64,000 bases of DNA from Rebecca billardiae RCC1528 (GCA_965240325.2 OZ251228.1:1736001-1800000); one strand, 5' to 3'; positions 33,165 through 43,385 are shown, numbered from the stretch's first letter. Made by a program: numbers and translations. The notes: generated by a model not told the origin, from the letters alone.

Positions 33165-34430
33165 TCAGCTGTCGTCCGCGCGCACGAGCAGGGCGAGCAG
33201 CATCCTCGCCCACTCGTCGACAGGGCCGGGCAGGCACGAGTGGACGCAGTCGCCCGGCACGAACGGCACGTCTGGCCGGTGGCTGCTCAGCCTGAAGACG
33301 TTGATGAAGCTGGCGCCGTACTCCAGCGCGAGGCACGCGGCCACGGCGTTGGTGGCGGCCATGTCGCCCCAGTGGTATTTCCGCGGCCCCTGGTCCAGCG
33401 TGTGCTCGAGCGGCACCGCCGAGATCGGCCGCTTGATGCTGCAGTCGGGCACGGGCGCGTGCGTCGACCGCAAGATGAGCTCCGGTCGGCCGCCGTTGGC
33501 CGCGCGCAAGGTGGCGAGCATGCGCATCGTGGCGTCGAGCTCCGCGGCGAAGCGGTCGAGCGGTGTGAAGTGCAGCCCGCGGTTGAGCACCACCACGTCC
33601 GCCCACTGCACCGCCTCCACAGGAAACCGGCAGAACTTGTTGCGTACGCGCAGGCCGTGCCCGCGCATGGCGTTCCGCTGCCTCCACAGCTCCTGCTCCG
33701 ACGCGTTCAGCAGCAGGTGCTCGTTGCGGATGTTGCGCGCCTCGACGGCGCCGCCGCACAGCTGCACGGTGACGTCGAACGCGTCCGTCTCCGAGCGCAG
33801 CGGGATCTTCCAGCCGTGGTAGCACGGCGTGGGCCTCGACCACCACGAGCTGGTCACGCCGACGCTGTGCACGAACGAGGTGAAGTGCTGCCCCTGCGTG
33901 CTGTCGCCGACGAAGAGCAGCTTCTTGCCCGCGAAGCGCGCGCAGAATGCGCGCTTGAGCTCGGGGAAGAGCAGCGACGCCGACGGGCCGCCCAGACCGG
34001 CGCAGTCCTCCCCTGCCGGCTGCCACATGAAGCCGATGCGCGCCTTGGCGTTGGCTGCGTAAGCACTCTGGCCCGCCCTCGCGCGCTCGTCGCACTTGCT
34101 CCAGTACTTGGCGGCCCTTGGGTTCTGCCCGACGTACAGCGGGGACATCGACGTGTAGTGCTCGTCGCTCTCCGGCCGCGGGACCCAGCTGCCGTCGCCC
34201 CGGGCGAGACACCGCGCCCGGCGCGAGCGGTGCGCGCCCACGAGGTGCCAGTCTGTCGACGGGAGCGCGTGCGCCGTGCCGTGCTGCAGGCACCGAACGA
34301 TCGTCGCGTTCTGCACGTCCGTGGCGTCAGTGGCGCGCGCGCAGCGCGTGGTGAGAGCGAAAAGCGCGCTGAACACGACGATCAGCCGAGCCGAGCATGC
34401 CGCACGCGCTCTCGATCCAGGGCCAATCAT
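33165..34430 (-). CDS. PC-esterase/TBL-like polysaccharide O-acetyltransferase or esterase
   Basis: The 421-residue single-exon protein starts MIGPGSRARA and has one N-terminal hydrophobic segment (LIVVFSALFALTT), a signal anchor for the Golgi or secretory pathway. The GDS motif is at residues 175-178 in LLFVGDSTQGQHF, and the C-terminal DxxH motif is DCVHSCLPGPVDEW. This pair defines the PMR5/TBL (DUF231, PC-esterase) group, which in plants O-acetylates wall polysaccharides. WWSRPTPCYHGWK and ADVVVLNRGLHFTPLDRF fit the central region. An in-frame start at 34502 would add residues lying in the duplicated/hairpin DNA, so 34430 is preferred. It is divergent from the F-box/RCC1 gene. Confidence 0.82.
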   Translation of the reverse strand: MIGPGSRARAACSARLIVVFSALFALTTRCARATDATDVQNATIVRCLQHGTAHALPSTDWHLVGAHRSRRARCLARGDGSWVPRPESDEHYTSMSPLYVGQNPRAAKYWSKCDERARAGQSAYAANAKARIGFMWQPAGEDCAGLGGPSASLLFPELKRAFCARFAGKKLLFVGDSTQGQHFTSFVHSVGVTSSWWSRPTPCYHGWKIPLRSETDAFDVTVQLCGGAVEARNIRNEHLLLNASEQELWRQRNAMRGHGLRVRNKFCRFPVEAVQWADVVVLNRGLHFTPLDRFAAELDATMRMLATLRAANGGRPELILRSTHAPVPDCSIKRPISAVPLEHTLDQGPRKYHWGDMAATNAVAACLALEYGASFINVFRLSSHRPDVPFVPGDCVHSCLPGPVDEWARMLLALLVRADDS

Positions 34431-34433
34431 ATC

Positions 34434-34510
34434 AGCATGGTTGGAGCCATGCTGATGGTGAGGCATGCTTCCAGGCCAATCATCGGCAGCCCCTGGAAGC
34501 ATGCCTCACC
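34434..34510. repeat. Two adjacent hairpins in a divergent promoter
   Basis: TCAGCATGG/CCATGCTGA forms a short hairpin, directly followed by GTGAGGCATGCTTCCAGG and its complement CCTGGAAGCATGCCTCAC. They lie between the start codons of the PC-esterase and F-box/RCC1 genes. Whether they act in regulation is unknown. Confidence 0.7.
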
Positions 34511-35110
34511 AGCACGGTGGACTGCCGACGACCGGCCGCGCATGCGGTGAGTGATGACGCGCGGGCGTGCCGCCGCGGCGCGCCCGGGAGCGCGGGGGCT
34601 GGCCGATCTGCCGCCCGATCTGGTCGCGCGCATCCTCGTCCGTCTCGACGGCACTACGCGTGACCTCGCCGCCACCAACGCGGCCTCGCGCCTCTTCCGC
34701 GGCGCGCGCGGTGGGTGCTCACCGGTCGAGCACGCGCTGCGCGAGCGCGCGCGCGCGCGCGGCCACGATTGCGCGCTGCCGTCGACGCTCCCAGCCGGCA
34801 GCCCCTGGAAGCATGCCTCACCAGCACGGTGGACTGCCGACGACCGGCCGCGCATGCGGTGAGTGATGACGCGCGGGCGTGCCACCGCGGCGCGCCCGGG
34901 AGCGCGGGGGCTGGCCGATCTGCCGCCCGATCTGGTCGCGCGCATCCTCGTCCGTCTCGACGGCACTACGCGTGACCTCGCCGCCACCAACGCGGCCTCG
35001 CGCCTCTTCCGCGGCGCGCGTGGTGGGTGCTCACCGGTCGAGCACGCGCTGCGCGAGCGCGCGCGCGCGCGCAGCCACGATTGCGCGCTGCTGTCGACGC
35101 TCCCAGCCGG
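34487..35110 (+). repeat. Tandem duplication of 312 bases (5' end of F-box/RCC1 gene)
   Basis: 34487-34798 and 34799-35110 differ at about four positions, so the duplication is recent. Each unit holds a short leader, a start codon and the whole F-box coding segment. Confidence 0.92.
34554..34862 (+). pseudogene. Truncated upstream duplicate of the F-box segment
   Basis: The first unit of the tandem duplication encodes 102 residues: the F-box (LADLPPDLVARILVRLDGTT) and then out-of-family residues where it reads into the second unit's leader. Its stop codon (34860-34862) lies three bases before the ATG of the full-length gene at 34866. If the transcript starts upstream, this is an upstream open frame that could reduce translation of the main gene; it may also be an isolated F-box peptide. 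Confidence 0.6.
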
Positions 35111-36326
35111 CGTGGTTACCTGGACGGCAGAGTTAATCGCTCGTGAGCGCGTGCTTGCGCTCGCGCACGCGCACACGCTTGCAGTTGCGACAGGCTGCCA
35201 GTTCAGTGCGTTTGTGGACGCGGAGGGCGGGCTGCACACGTGCGGCGAGGAGGTGGTGCGGGACGAGGACGGGGAGCGGACGGGCGAGTATCCAATGCAT
35301 GCGGCCATCGGCCACGTGGGTGCGCCGATGGTGCTTGTGCCGACGCACGTCGCCTCCCTCAGCGCGGTGCGTGTGGTCGCTGTGGCTGCTGGCAATATGC
35401 ACCTGCTCGCGCTGAGCAAGGCTGGCGCAGTGTACGGCTGCGGGAACAACGGGGACGGCCAGCTGGGGCTGGGGGACACGGCCACGCGCAGCTTGTTCAC
35501 CCGTGTGCACGCGCTGGCCGATGAAGTGCTGGTGGGCGTTACCGCAGGTCATTACCACCGCCTCGCACTCACTGCTGCCGGCTGTGCGTACAGCTGGGGC
35601 GACAACTACAACGGCCAGCTCGGCCACGGCGACACGGAGAACCGGTGGGAGCCGACGCGCGTCGAGGCACTGAACGGCGTGCGCGTTGGTAGCGTCGCCG
35701 CGGGCGATTCCCACACGCTGCTGCTCTCGATCGGTGGGGCCGTCTATTCGTGCGGCTGGGGCGTCGGAGGCTGCCTGGGCCACGGCGACCAGCAGGCTCA
35801 GCACACGCCGAAGCGCATCGAGGCGCTTGCAGGCGGGCGCGCTGTGCACGTGAGCGCGGGCTGTGACCACAGCCTGGTGGTGGACGCTGATGGTGGCTTG
35901 CACTCATTTGGACCCGGGGCTGACGGGCAGCTCGGCCATGGCGCCGCCGACCTCCGCTTCCTACCAGGGCGCATCGAGGCGCTGGCGGGTGTGCACGCGG
36001 TGCGCGCGTGCGCAGGTGCCGACAGCAGCGCGGTGCTGGGAGCGGACGGCAGCGTGCACACGTTTGGAGACAACAGCAACAGCCAGCTGGGCCAGTGGCC
36101 TGACGTGTCTGAGCTTCCCGAGCGCGTGGGCGCACTCGCCCATGTGCGCGTGCTCGGGTGCGCGCTCTGCGAATCCCACACCCTGTTCGTGACTGCGGAC
36201 GGCACCACATATGCGTGCGGCAAGCTGTCGGCTGCGCTCGGCCTCGGCGTGCACGACTCGGATGCGAGGCAGCCGACGCCGCAGCGCGTGACGCAGCTGC
36301 CGCCCCTTGCCGGCACGCCCCACTGA
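34866..36326 (+). CDS. F-box protein with RCC1 beta-propeller repeats
   Basis: The 486-residue product starts MTRGRATAARP. The F-box occupies about residues 14-45 (LADLPPDLVARILVRLDGTT). From about residue 165 there are at least five RCC1 repeats with the characteristic glycines, e.g. YGCGNNGDGQLGLGD, YSWGDNYNGQLGHGD, YSCGWGVGGCLGHGD, HSFGPGADGQLGHGA and HTFGDNSNSQLGQ. RCC1-type propellers bind protein partners; with an F-box the likely role is substrate choice for an SCF ubiquitin ligase rather than Ran exchange. The first true ATG is 34866, since the codon before it is GTG. The 5' end lies in the tandem duplication. Confidence 0.85.
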   Translation: MTRGRATAARPGARGLADLPPDLVARILVRLDGTTRDLAATNAASRLFRGARGGCSPVEHALRERARARSHDCALLSTLPAGVVTWTAELIARERVLALAHAHTLAVATGCQFSAFVDAEGGLHTCGEEVVRDEDGERTGEYPMHAAIGHVGAPMVLVPTHVASLSAVRVVAVAAGNMHLLALSKAGAVYGCGNNGDGQLGLGDTATRSLFTRVHALADEVLVGVTAGHYHRLALTAAGCAYSWGDNYNGQLGHGDTENRWEPTRVEALNGVRVGSVAAGDSHTLLLSIGGAVYSCGWGVGGCLGHGDQQAQHTPKRIEALAGGRAVHVSAGCDHSLVVDADGGLHSFGPGADGQLGHGAADLRFLPGRIEALAGVHAVRACAGADSSAVLGADGSVHTFGDNSNSQLGQWPDVSELPERVGALAHVRVLGCALCESHTLFVTADGTTYACGKLSAALGLGVHDSDARQPTPQRVTQLPPLAGTPH

Positions 36327-36728
36327 GCACGCGCGTCGGCCGGTTGTCTGTCGCCCTGCATCGCGAGCACTGCAATTGCGGCTGCTGCGCATCGGCACAT
36401 CAGCACACGGCATGTACGTGCCTGCCGCAGCATCAGCCATCAGGTGCTGATGTGCCGATTATTACGCGAGTTCATTATCAAAAAGACCAATAAATATATA
36501 GCGCTGATGTGATGAGATAGGCTGATGTCGTCTCGCGATCGGCTGACCCACTCCGAGCTGGCGCGGGAGCTGCCGGGAGCATCTAGTGTCTGGTGACCTG
36601 GTTACCAGGCTAGTCGTCTCGATCGGCTGCATGGCAACCCACTGCCTGGCAACTCGGCCACTCCGAGCTGGCGGAGCAGACAGCAGTAGTCGTCGTCAGG
36701 TCGGAGCACTGGTCGCAGGACGCCTGAT

Positions 36729-36770
<42 letters not shown>

Positions 36771-36858
36771 ACAGAGAGTGAGAGAGTGAGAGAGAGAGTC
36801 ATCATCAAGTGCGCGCGCGCATTATCGATACTGTATATATATATATATATATATATCA
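36729..36858. repeat. GA tract followed by TA tract
   Basis: A GA run (about 36733-36810, with short GT interruptions) is followed by a TA run near 36833-36856. 36327-36949 contains no gene that I can support. Confidence 0.9.
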
Positions 36859-36949
36859 TCAGATATTTTTATTGCCATGCATTCATCTGACGACCGCCGG
36901 TAACGGTTAATTAATAGGGGGTCCAGCACACCAAAATAAAATCGAAAAA

Positions 36950-38237
36950 ATGCCTCGACGGGTTTTCAAGTGGAGTGAGCGCGAGTTTCGCCATAAATTC
37001 GAGCGCCGCGAGCGTACGCGGCGAGCTGCCGGGTCGGGCTGTTCAGTGGGCTGGCGGCGACGGAGATGCACGACTGGACGGTCACCACCACCGTCGCCTC
37101 GGCGCGACAGAGCGCGTACGAGCGTCGAGAGCGCCCGATCGAGCGAGTCTACGTGACCACCATGAAGTCCCCGGACATATCGGTCGCCGGCGTCGGACAT
37201 TGAAACCGCGAGGTTGCACGCGTGCCAGTGCGTTCAAGCTGGCTCATGCGCTCGAGATGGAGGAGGGTGCTCCCCTTGCAGGTGATGCGCGCGCGCCGCG
37301 CACGCATACGGTGCGCATACGCGGTCCCCAACACATACTCCTTCCATGTGTAGCGTTCCTGCGCACGTACCTGCCCCCCTGATGGCCCCGCGGTACTCCC
37401 GCACGCATGCTTTCCACTGCCGCATTCACTCATGCAGGCGTTGGCGAGCGCGCGCCGTCGCGTGTGCCGCCTCTCTCCGACGCCGAGACGCTGAATGTAA
37501 TCATCACGATGCCTGCCGCTAGTTTCTTACCGGTGCCGGCTGCGCGAGCGCATCAACCTCCTCTCGCTGGGCGATGTCCGCGCGCTCTGGCAACAACTCA
37601 AGGCACACGAGAACGCCACGGCGCTCAGGATGGACCCAGCTCGGCAAGGATGGCCTGTTGAACAAGAAGGTGGTGCACTACTGGTTTGAATCTCTCGCGT
37701 TCCGCCTCGAGTGGCCGCTTCCTTGGCCCTGCCTGTTCTCTGTGCACGGCCGAGGCGCACGCCTGGATAGTGGGGCTGCAGCACGGATGTGCGAAGCAAA
37801 GAACGCGCACGGACGTCACGCTCACCGCGGAGCAGGCGCGCGACGCCGAGCCCGCCGGCGCCATCACGGCCGCCAACAGCCGCGCAGGCACATCCGAGGC
37901 CAAGGCGCGGCGTGAGGATCTGGCGGCGATCACAGCGGAGCAGCGCGCGGACCGCACTATGGTCAAGGCGGTGAGCACGGCGGGCGTGGCAGCAGAGTCA
38001 GAGAGCGCGAAGCTCGCCGCCGAGCAGCTCGCCGAGCCGGAGCCGGAGGCCGCCTCGGTGGCTGGGCGCTGCAGCCGCGGTAATCGTAGACCGGTGGTGG
38101 CCTCGCATGGGCTCATGGGCTGGGGTAGGACGACTGGCGACGCGGCGCCGGTGCCGGCTGAGTCGAGTGTTGCGACCGAGCCCGCATATTCATCTCCGGC
38201 GCCCGTATTCGAACGTACCCACATATATAGACATTGA
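36950..38237 (+). other. Possible unresolved or decayed gene
   Basis: Several plus-strand pieces look coding but sit in different frames: MPRRVFKWSEREFRHKFERR at 36950; EMHDWTVTTTVASARQSAYE ending at a stop at 37201-37203; RERINLLSLGDVRALWQQLK near 37550; DGLLNKKVVHYWFESLAFRL near 37650; and an alanine-rich piece (TLTAEQARDAEPAGAITAAN) running to 38237. Convincing splice sites linking all of them were not found, so this may be one gene with introns, several fragments, or a pseudogene. I recognise no family. Confidence 0.35.
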
Positions 38238-38758
38238 TTTGAATACATATGGACTCGCATCGACCGTTAGTATGTACGGGTACACACATGCTCATATTTA
38301 CGGGTACCTACCTGTATTTAAATGGGTAACATGCTCGATCTTGCTGCTGTTTCTCCTGAATTTCTACGCGCCCAGCATGGTGCGCCAAATATGCAGTCGC
38401 TGCATCATAAATTCATTCGACTGAGTGGCAACGGTTGTCAATAAGTACTACCGACCGCATTCCGTCATCTAGCCGCCATCACGGGTGGGTACCACTTCGC
38501 TGAATCTCTATGTGACACTAAGTGGCCGGCAGCGCGCCCGCACGACGGCGCGACGGCACGCGGAGTCGGTTTTGAGTGCTTCTGACGGCTGGGCTGGGCT
38601 GGGGGGCATACTAGAGGGCACTTCAACAGGCGACAGCCTCGACAGACACCTACATGGCAGGCCTGTCGAATATCCCCAACCGCTAGGCTGAGGGCCTGGA
38701 CCCCCTACTTATTAAGTTAATATGCGACGATGGGGTTCGGACCTCGCGTCGATCGACA

Positions 38759-38774
38759 ATAGAGAGAGAGAGCA

Positions 38775-38867
<93 letters not shown>

Positions 38868-38868
38868 C
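38759..38868. repeat. Long GA microsatellite
   Basis: About 110 bases are nearly pure GA. No gene is visible in 38238-39016. Confidence 0.95.
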
Positions 38869-39016
38869 AGGCTCACTGATGACGATACTGTGCGTCACTG
38901 TCAGGCTGGGCAGCCTGTCATGGTAACGTCCGGGCATCGTCGCTCACAACGACGCCACTGGCAGCGGCAGGCAGCGCAGCGAGCGTCGCTCGGGCACCTG
39001 GGACATGCACGCAGTA

Positions 39017-40537
39017 TCAGATGAGCTCGTCGTCTCCTCCGTGCTGGCGTCCGCGGCTGGGCTGGGACGCACGCGCCTCAGCGGCGGCCCGCTGCGCGCG
39101 CGGCGGGCGGCGACGCCGACGGCGTGGCGTCGGCTGCTGTTGCGGACTCTTCTCGGCGCGAGCAGCCTCTGAACTCCCGGGGGACTGCGTCTGCGCCGCC
39201 CTTGGCGGGCGGCGGGCGGACTGCCCATGCTGCCGCCGCGTGCCGCCCCGCCCTGTGTCGACAGACGCCGGTGCCGCCGCCTCGTCGACGAAAAAGTCCG
39301 GCCGCGCCGGCGCGGCTGAAAGCTCGGCAACCGGCACGAAGCGACCAGCGGCAGCCGCGGCGGGCGCTGGCGCAGTGCCAGCGAGCGCGTCGGCGAGCGC
39401 GCGGCCGCTCTCCCACGCGCCCTGGATGGTGGGCTCGGCGAGCCAGTCGCCGCACGCGCCGATGCGATACTCAGCGTCCAGCACGCACGGCGGACCGCCC
39501 CCCTCCGCCCGCCAGCAGTTGAGCGGCACTGCTGCTCCCCACAGCTGCAGCCACGCGCGCGTGGGCTGAAGCGGCGCGGGGGCACGCACCGCCTTTGCGA
39601 GCGCATCGAGCAGCTCGGCGGTGACCTCCTCGCGCACGGCGGCGGGTATCGCCTCCTGCGGAGCCTTGTGCGCCGCGCCGAACGCCGCCGACGAGAACAC
39701 CGTCCACGCCTCCTCGCCCGGTGCGAGCGCGGCGCGCGCTTCGCGTGGCCGCTTGCGTGAATGGCACACAGCAAACTGCAGCGCCCCGCAGCCGGTGATC
39801 CGCGCTCCGGCAAAGTGCGCGGGGACGGCGCCCTCGGGAAGGAGGAAGGTGAGCGAGTAGATCGAGTTGAGCACGAGCTTGCCCGCTGGCTGCGCCCCGA
39901 GCGCCGCCCCGAAACGCGCGCGCAGCAGCCGGTGCACGGCTCGTGCGGGCTGCCTGCTCGTCAAGCGCTCGGCGCACTTGCCGTTATGCGCGATGGCCAC
40001 AGCGCCAAATTCCGGGGCGAGCGGCCGGCCGGAGGCCCGCAGCAGCCAGCCGTCGGCGGTGCGCTCGAGCCCGCCCTGAGGCGACACCCACGTGTCCTGC
40101 CGCACCTCCAGCCCGCGCGCGAGCTCGATGCCGACGGCGCCCATTGACAGCGCGCCGATCCAGCGCGGTATACTGTCGTCAAATGGCGTGAACGCGCCGC
40201 TCGCGGCGTCGAGCACGCCGAGCCCGTCATCCCAGCGGCGTACCACGCCCCTCGCCTCCCACTCGCGCACCTGCTCCGCGAACGCGCCCGTCGCCGTGAA
40301 GAACTGCGCCGCGTGGTCGACGGGGAGCTCGCCGTTTGGCAGCTGGAGAACGCGCGACGACGCCCGCCCGCCGGGCGCGTGTCGGCCCGTGTCAAAGACC
40401 GTCGGCGACCAGCCGTGTTCGATGAGCCGCTGCGCGCACGACAGGCCCGCCACGCCTCCGCCTATCACCGCGCAGCGCGTCGCGAGCGGCGCGGCGAGCG
40501 CGGCGAAGATGGGCGCCGCCGCCGCCGATGGCGCCAT
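39017..40537 (-). CDS. FAD-dependent oxidoreductase, renalase/amine-oxidase-like
   Basis: Single exon, 506 residues from ATG 40537. The N-terminus holds a Rossmann dinucleotide motif (RCAVIGGGVAGLSCAQRL) followed by PGGRASSR, the usual pattern of FAD amine-oxidase/renalase proteins. Further family-like motifs are the substrate-side DHAAQFFTATG and, near the C-terminus, GACGDWLAEPTIQGAWESG, the second FAD contact. Renalases oxidise misformed NAD(P)H isomers; algal relatives are often plastid-targeted, and the alanine-rich start (MAPSAAAAPIFAALAAP) could be a leader. The last 85 residues are basic low complexity (RRRRRRPPRAQ) outside the fold. The frame extends upstream to 40900, but 40537 is the ATG next to the FAD motif. 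Confidence 0.8.
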   Translation of the reverse strand: MAPSAAAAPIFAALAAPLATRCAVIGGGVAGLSCAQRLIEHGWSPTVFDTGRHAPGGRASSRVLQLPNGELPVDHAAQFFTATGAFAEQVREWEARGVVRRWDDGLGVLDAASGAFTPFDDSIPRWIGALSMGAVGIELARGLEVRQDTWVSPQGGLERTADGWLLRASGRPLAPEFGAVAIAHNGKCAERLTSRQPARAVHRLLRARFGAALGAQPAGKLVLNSIYSLTFLLPEGAVPAHFAGARITGCGALQFAVCHSRKRPREARAALAPGEEAWTVFSSAAFGAAHKAPQEAIPAAVREEVTAELLDALAKAVRAPAPLQPTRAWLQLWGAAVPLNCWRAEGGGPPCVLDAEYRIGACGDWLAEPTIQGAWESGRALADALAGTAPAPAAAAAGRFVPVAELSAAPARPDFFVDEAAAPASVDTGRGGTRRQHGQSARRPPRAAQTQSPGSSEAARAEKSPQQQPTPRRRRRRPPRAQRAAAEARASQPSRGRQHGGDDELI

Positions 40538-41160
40538 TAAATTTCGCGAATCGTCGATTGTCGCCCGGCCAGGTAGACACACCCACCTCACTGCTCTGGA
40601 GCTCCAACCAGCCGGAGCGGCGACGCGGCGTGTTTGTGCAACTCGTGCAAGGCGGTGATCGGGTCCGTGCATGCCCGGCCGAGGCCGCGAGCTCACCTCT
40701 CCTGCGTCAGGCTGCTGTGTGCGCCTCTTATTCTTAGTCAACTGTCCATGGCCGTGCGGAGCGAGGGAGGCGTGCTCGGTGACCTCTTCGCGGTGGTCGA
40801 CCGGGATGAGAACTGACCCCGACGCCGGCCGCGGACCGGGACCGTGCCGCGTGCGCCGTTCCCTCTTACTGTCTACTGACGCGGCGCGTCCGCCCTGCAT
40901 GTCGTCATTGCCTTGGCAGCTTGCACTCTCGGCTGAGCCTGACCGTCTGTTTGGTCCCTGAGCCGAGTGCGCACGTTACAACTTCGTAACTGTAGCTGCC
41001 GGCGCCGCGACGCGCCGACGCCGAGCCAGAGAGCCAAGGGCGCAGGGCCGCGCGGCCCGACCGGCCGTCAGGTGTCAGGTGTGCCTCGCCACAGATCTGA
41101 TGACGATGACGATTCTCTGCGTTGCCGTCCTAGGTCCAGCGGCCGTCGCCATCGGACAGA
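40538..41160. other. Intergenic region, no gene seen
   Basis: No frame with supporting features is present. The segment presumably contains the oxidoreductase promoter and the 3' end of the next minus-strand gene. Confidence 0.5.
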
Positions 41161-42108
41161 TTATACCGCCCGAAAGCCATATTCACCACCATCGTCAGCG
41201 GCATGGTCAACGTGCTTGAAGTCCTCGGGCGGCGGAGCCGGACGCACCTGCACCGGCTGTAGCTCGGCGTCGTGCGCGCGCACATCTTCCAGTTCGCGTT
41301 TTGTCGCGGACAGCTTGCGCTCCATCGCGTTGAACGCGATCGACGAGTTGAGGGCCATGAGAAGCATCACCTGGCCGAGAATGGCGATCACCGCCCCGAC
41401 GAGCATCCGGATCGCGGCGCCCAACTGGCCCTCGCTGCCGGCGCAGAAAGCGGCGATCTTGCTGTCTTCGATGTCTGTGCCCACGCGGCCCGCTACGCGG
41501 TCCAGGATAGGGATAGTGTCGAGGCGCGAAATCAGCGTCTCGGCCAAGTCCTGGCCGACCGCACAGAGTACGCGCACGACGACGAACACCACCAATATGA
41601 CCGTGTTCGCGATGACGAGGGCGAGGATGAGGATGAGGACCAGAAAGGAGACGACACAGATAAGCCGTGGCATCATGTCTTCGACACAACACTGCAGGGT
41701 GCGCAGGCAGCAGCCCTGCGCGCGGGCGCAGAGGAGCTCACGCAGAACCCCACGACTGAGAAGCGAGACCAAGACGGCAACAAGGCCCAGCACGAGGGTC
41801 GCCGTTATTGCCACGTGCAGAATGGCGCCAACCTCCCCGATGTCGAGACCGACGGTGAGCAGAGAGGCGGCAATGTCGCCGAAGCCGTGAGTAGCGAGGC
41901 TGTCACCGACGACGAGGAGTAGCATGCCCGCGAGTGCTAGGTAGGGGATCTGCCGAATGAGCTCGTACACGCCGACGCCCACATTCCTGGCCACGCCCGC
42001 TGCCGTGTCGATGGTGGCCATCACTTCGCTCGGGGGGACGGTCGTGGGCGATCCGCCGCAAAACCACCAGCTCAACCAGGAGGTGCCCATAGATTGACCC
42101 GAGATCAT
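41161..42108 (-). CDS. Multi-pass membrane protein, unknown function
   Basis: The 315-residue product starts MISGQSMGTSWLSWW. At least four hydrophobic segments are visible: IPYLALAGMLLLVVGDSL, ILHVAITATLVLGLVAVLV, VSFLVLILILALVIANTVIL continuing into VVFVVVRVL, and MLVGAVIAILGQVMLLMAL. The C-terminal tail is charged and proline-rich (RPAPPPEDFKHVDHAADDGG) and likely cytosolic. I recognise no family. The frame runs open far upstream only because it enters the foldback repeat; 42108 is the ATG before the first conserved-looking segment. Confidence 0.65.
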   Translation of the reverse strand: MISGQSMGTSWLSWWFCGGSPTTVPPSEVMATIDTAAGVARNVGVGVYELIRQIPYLALAGMLLLVVGDSLATHGFGDIAASLLTVGLDIGEVGAILHVAITATLVLGLVAVLVSLLSRGVLRELLCARAQGCCLRTLQCCVEDMMPRLICVVSFLVLILILALVIANTVILVVFVVVRVLCAVGQDLAETLISRLDTIPILDRVAGRVGTDIEDSKIAAFCAGSEGQLGAAIRMLVGAVIAILGQVMLLMALNSSIAFNAMERKLSATKRELEDVRAHDAELQPVQVRPAPPPEDFKHVDHAADDGGEYGFRAV

Positions 42109-42240
42109 GCGCGCAGTATAATAATGAGGACTGTGCCGTAGTCTTATTCTTAGATAGTACAGTACTAGTAAACTGTACAGTTTACTATGGGACGAGATGC
42201 TTGAAACAGATTGAAGATGATCGTGCTGATGATTATTGCC

Positions 42241-43117
42241 ACCGCCTTCTAATGGCCCTGTAACGGCCGGCGGGTCGCTCTGCGACACCGCCAACAGAAA
42301 GGACAGTGGGACACAGGGGACTTTGGTCCCGCGCCCCTCTCGCGGGCTCTGGCGCGCGAACGCTTTGTCACTACTGGATCCCCGAGGTGGAGAGCGGCGC
42401 TCCGTGCACCAACAAAGACATCCCCAGCCGCATGTTGCCACTCGACACCTCGTCTCGCCTCGCGCGGAGCCAACTTGTGGTGTGCGGGAGCCACCCGTAG
42501 CACACTGGGCCGTGTAGCGACGCGCGTGGCGGGTCAACAGTGCATCGCGAAGGCGTCGCACGCGCAATCCGTTGAGTACATACTCATGTCTGTCCCATGG
42601 CACGTCGTGCGCCGCCGTGTGCGCCGATGCACTCCCGACTCGCGACGCGCCGCGTGCAGCACAGCCTGTGCTTCGGGTAGCTCCCGCACACCACAAGTTG
42701 GCTCCGCGCGAAGCGAGACGAGGTGTCGACAGGCGGTGCATGACGTGCCATGGGACAGACATGAGTATGTACTCAACGGATTGCGCGTGCGACACCCTCG
42801 CGATGCACTGTTGACCCGCCACGCGCGTCGCTACACGGCCCAGTGTGCTACGGGTGGCTCCCGCACACCACAAGTTGGCTCCGCGCGAGGCGAGACGAGG
42901 TGTCGAGTGGCAACATGCGGCTGGGGATGTCTTTGTTGGTGCACGGAGCGCCGCTCTCCGGCTCGGGGGGGCAGTAGTGACAAAGCGTTCGCGCGCCAGA
43001 GCCCGCGAGAGGGGCGCGGGACCAAAGTCCCCTGTGTCCCACTGTCCTTTCCGCCGCACCCCTGTCCCCTCGCCTAGCGAGGGGTGCTCGACCGTTACGG
43101 GAGATTAGATGCACCTG
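42241..43117. mobile_element. Mutator-like foldback element D with 10-base flanking duplication
   Basis: Two 314-base arms (42297-42610 and, inverted, 42738-43051) form an almost perfect palindrome, with outer weaker inverted ends around CTAATGGCCCTGTAACGG and CCGTTACGGGAGATTAG. The 10-base direct repeat GATTATTGCC flanks the unit at 42231-42240 and 43118-43127, as expected of a target-site duplication. Long terminal inverted repeats with a 9-11-base duplication are the hallmark of Mutator-like elements. The loop contains a third partial copy of an arm segment (CACAAGTTGGCTCCGCGCGA). No transposase is encoded, so it is non-autonomous. Confidence 0.82.
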
Positions 43118-43134
43118 GATTATTGCCTTACTGC

Positions 43135-43385
43135 AACGTCGCCGATGGTAACGCCGCCTTGCGCCGCCGATGGTAACGCCGTCGGAAGATACGGGCGTCC
43201 ACCTGAGGCTGCGAGGCCTGGAATCTGGATGAGGGCAGCGGCCGCCTCGCGGCGCGCCAGCGCCCGTCGACGGCAGCGGGCGTCGTCCTTGCCCGGGGCC
43301 ACCATCGTCCACCGAAAGCACTCAGCAAAACGTCGTCTTCAGTAAGTCTGTAACGCCTAACTAACGGTCCGAACTGTCCGACTCG
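43135..43385 (-). repeat. Dispersed repeat X, second copy
   Basis: This is related on the opposite strand to 10338-10515, with insertions. A frame reading ALARREAAAALIQIPGLAAS is the best-preserved part. It sits between foldback element D and the 3' end of the glycosyltransferase gene. Confidence 0.6.

Noticed and set aside
42236-43108. Protein-coding frames across foldback element D
   Set aside because: Similar frames appear on both strands in both arms because the sequence is palindromic; there is no consistent start or family match.
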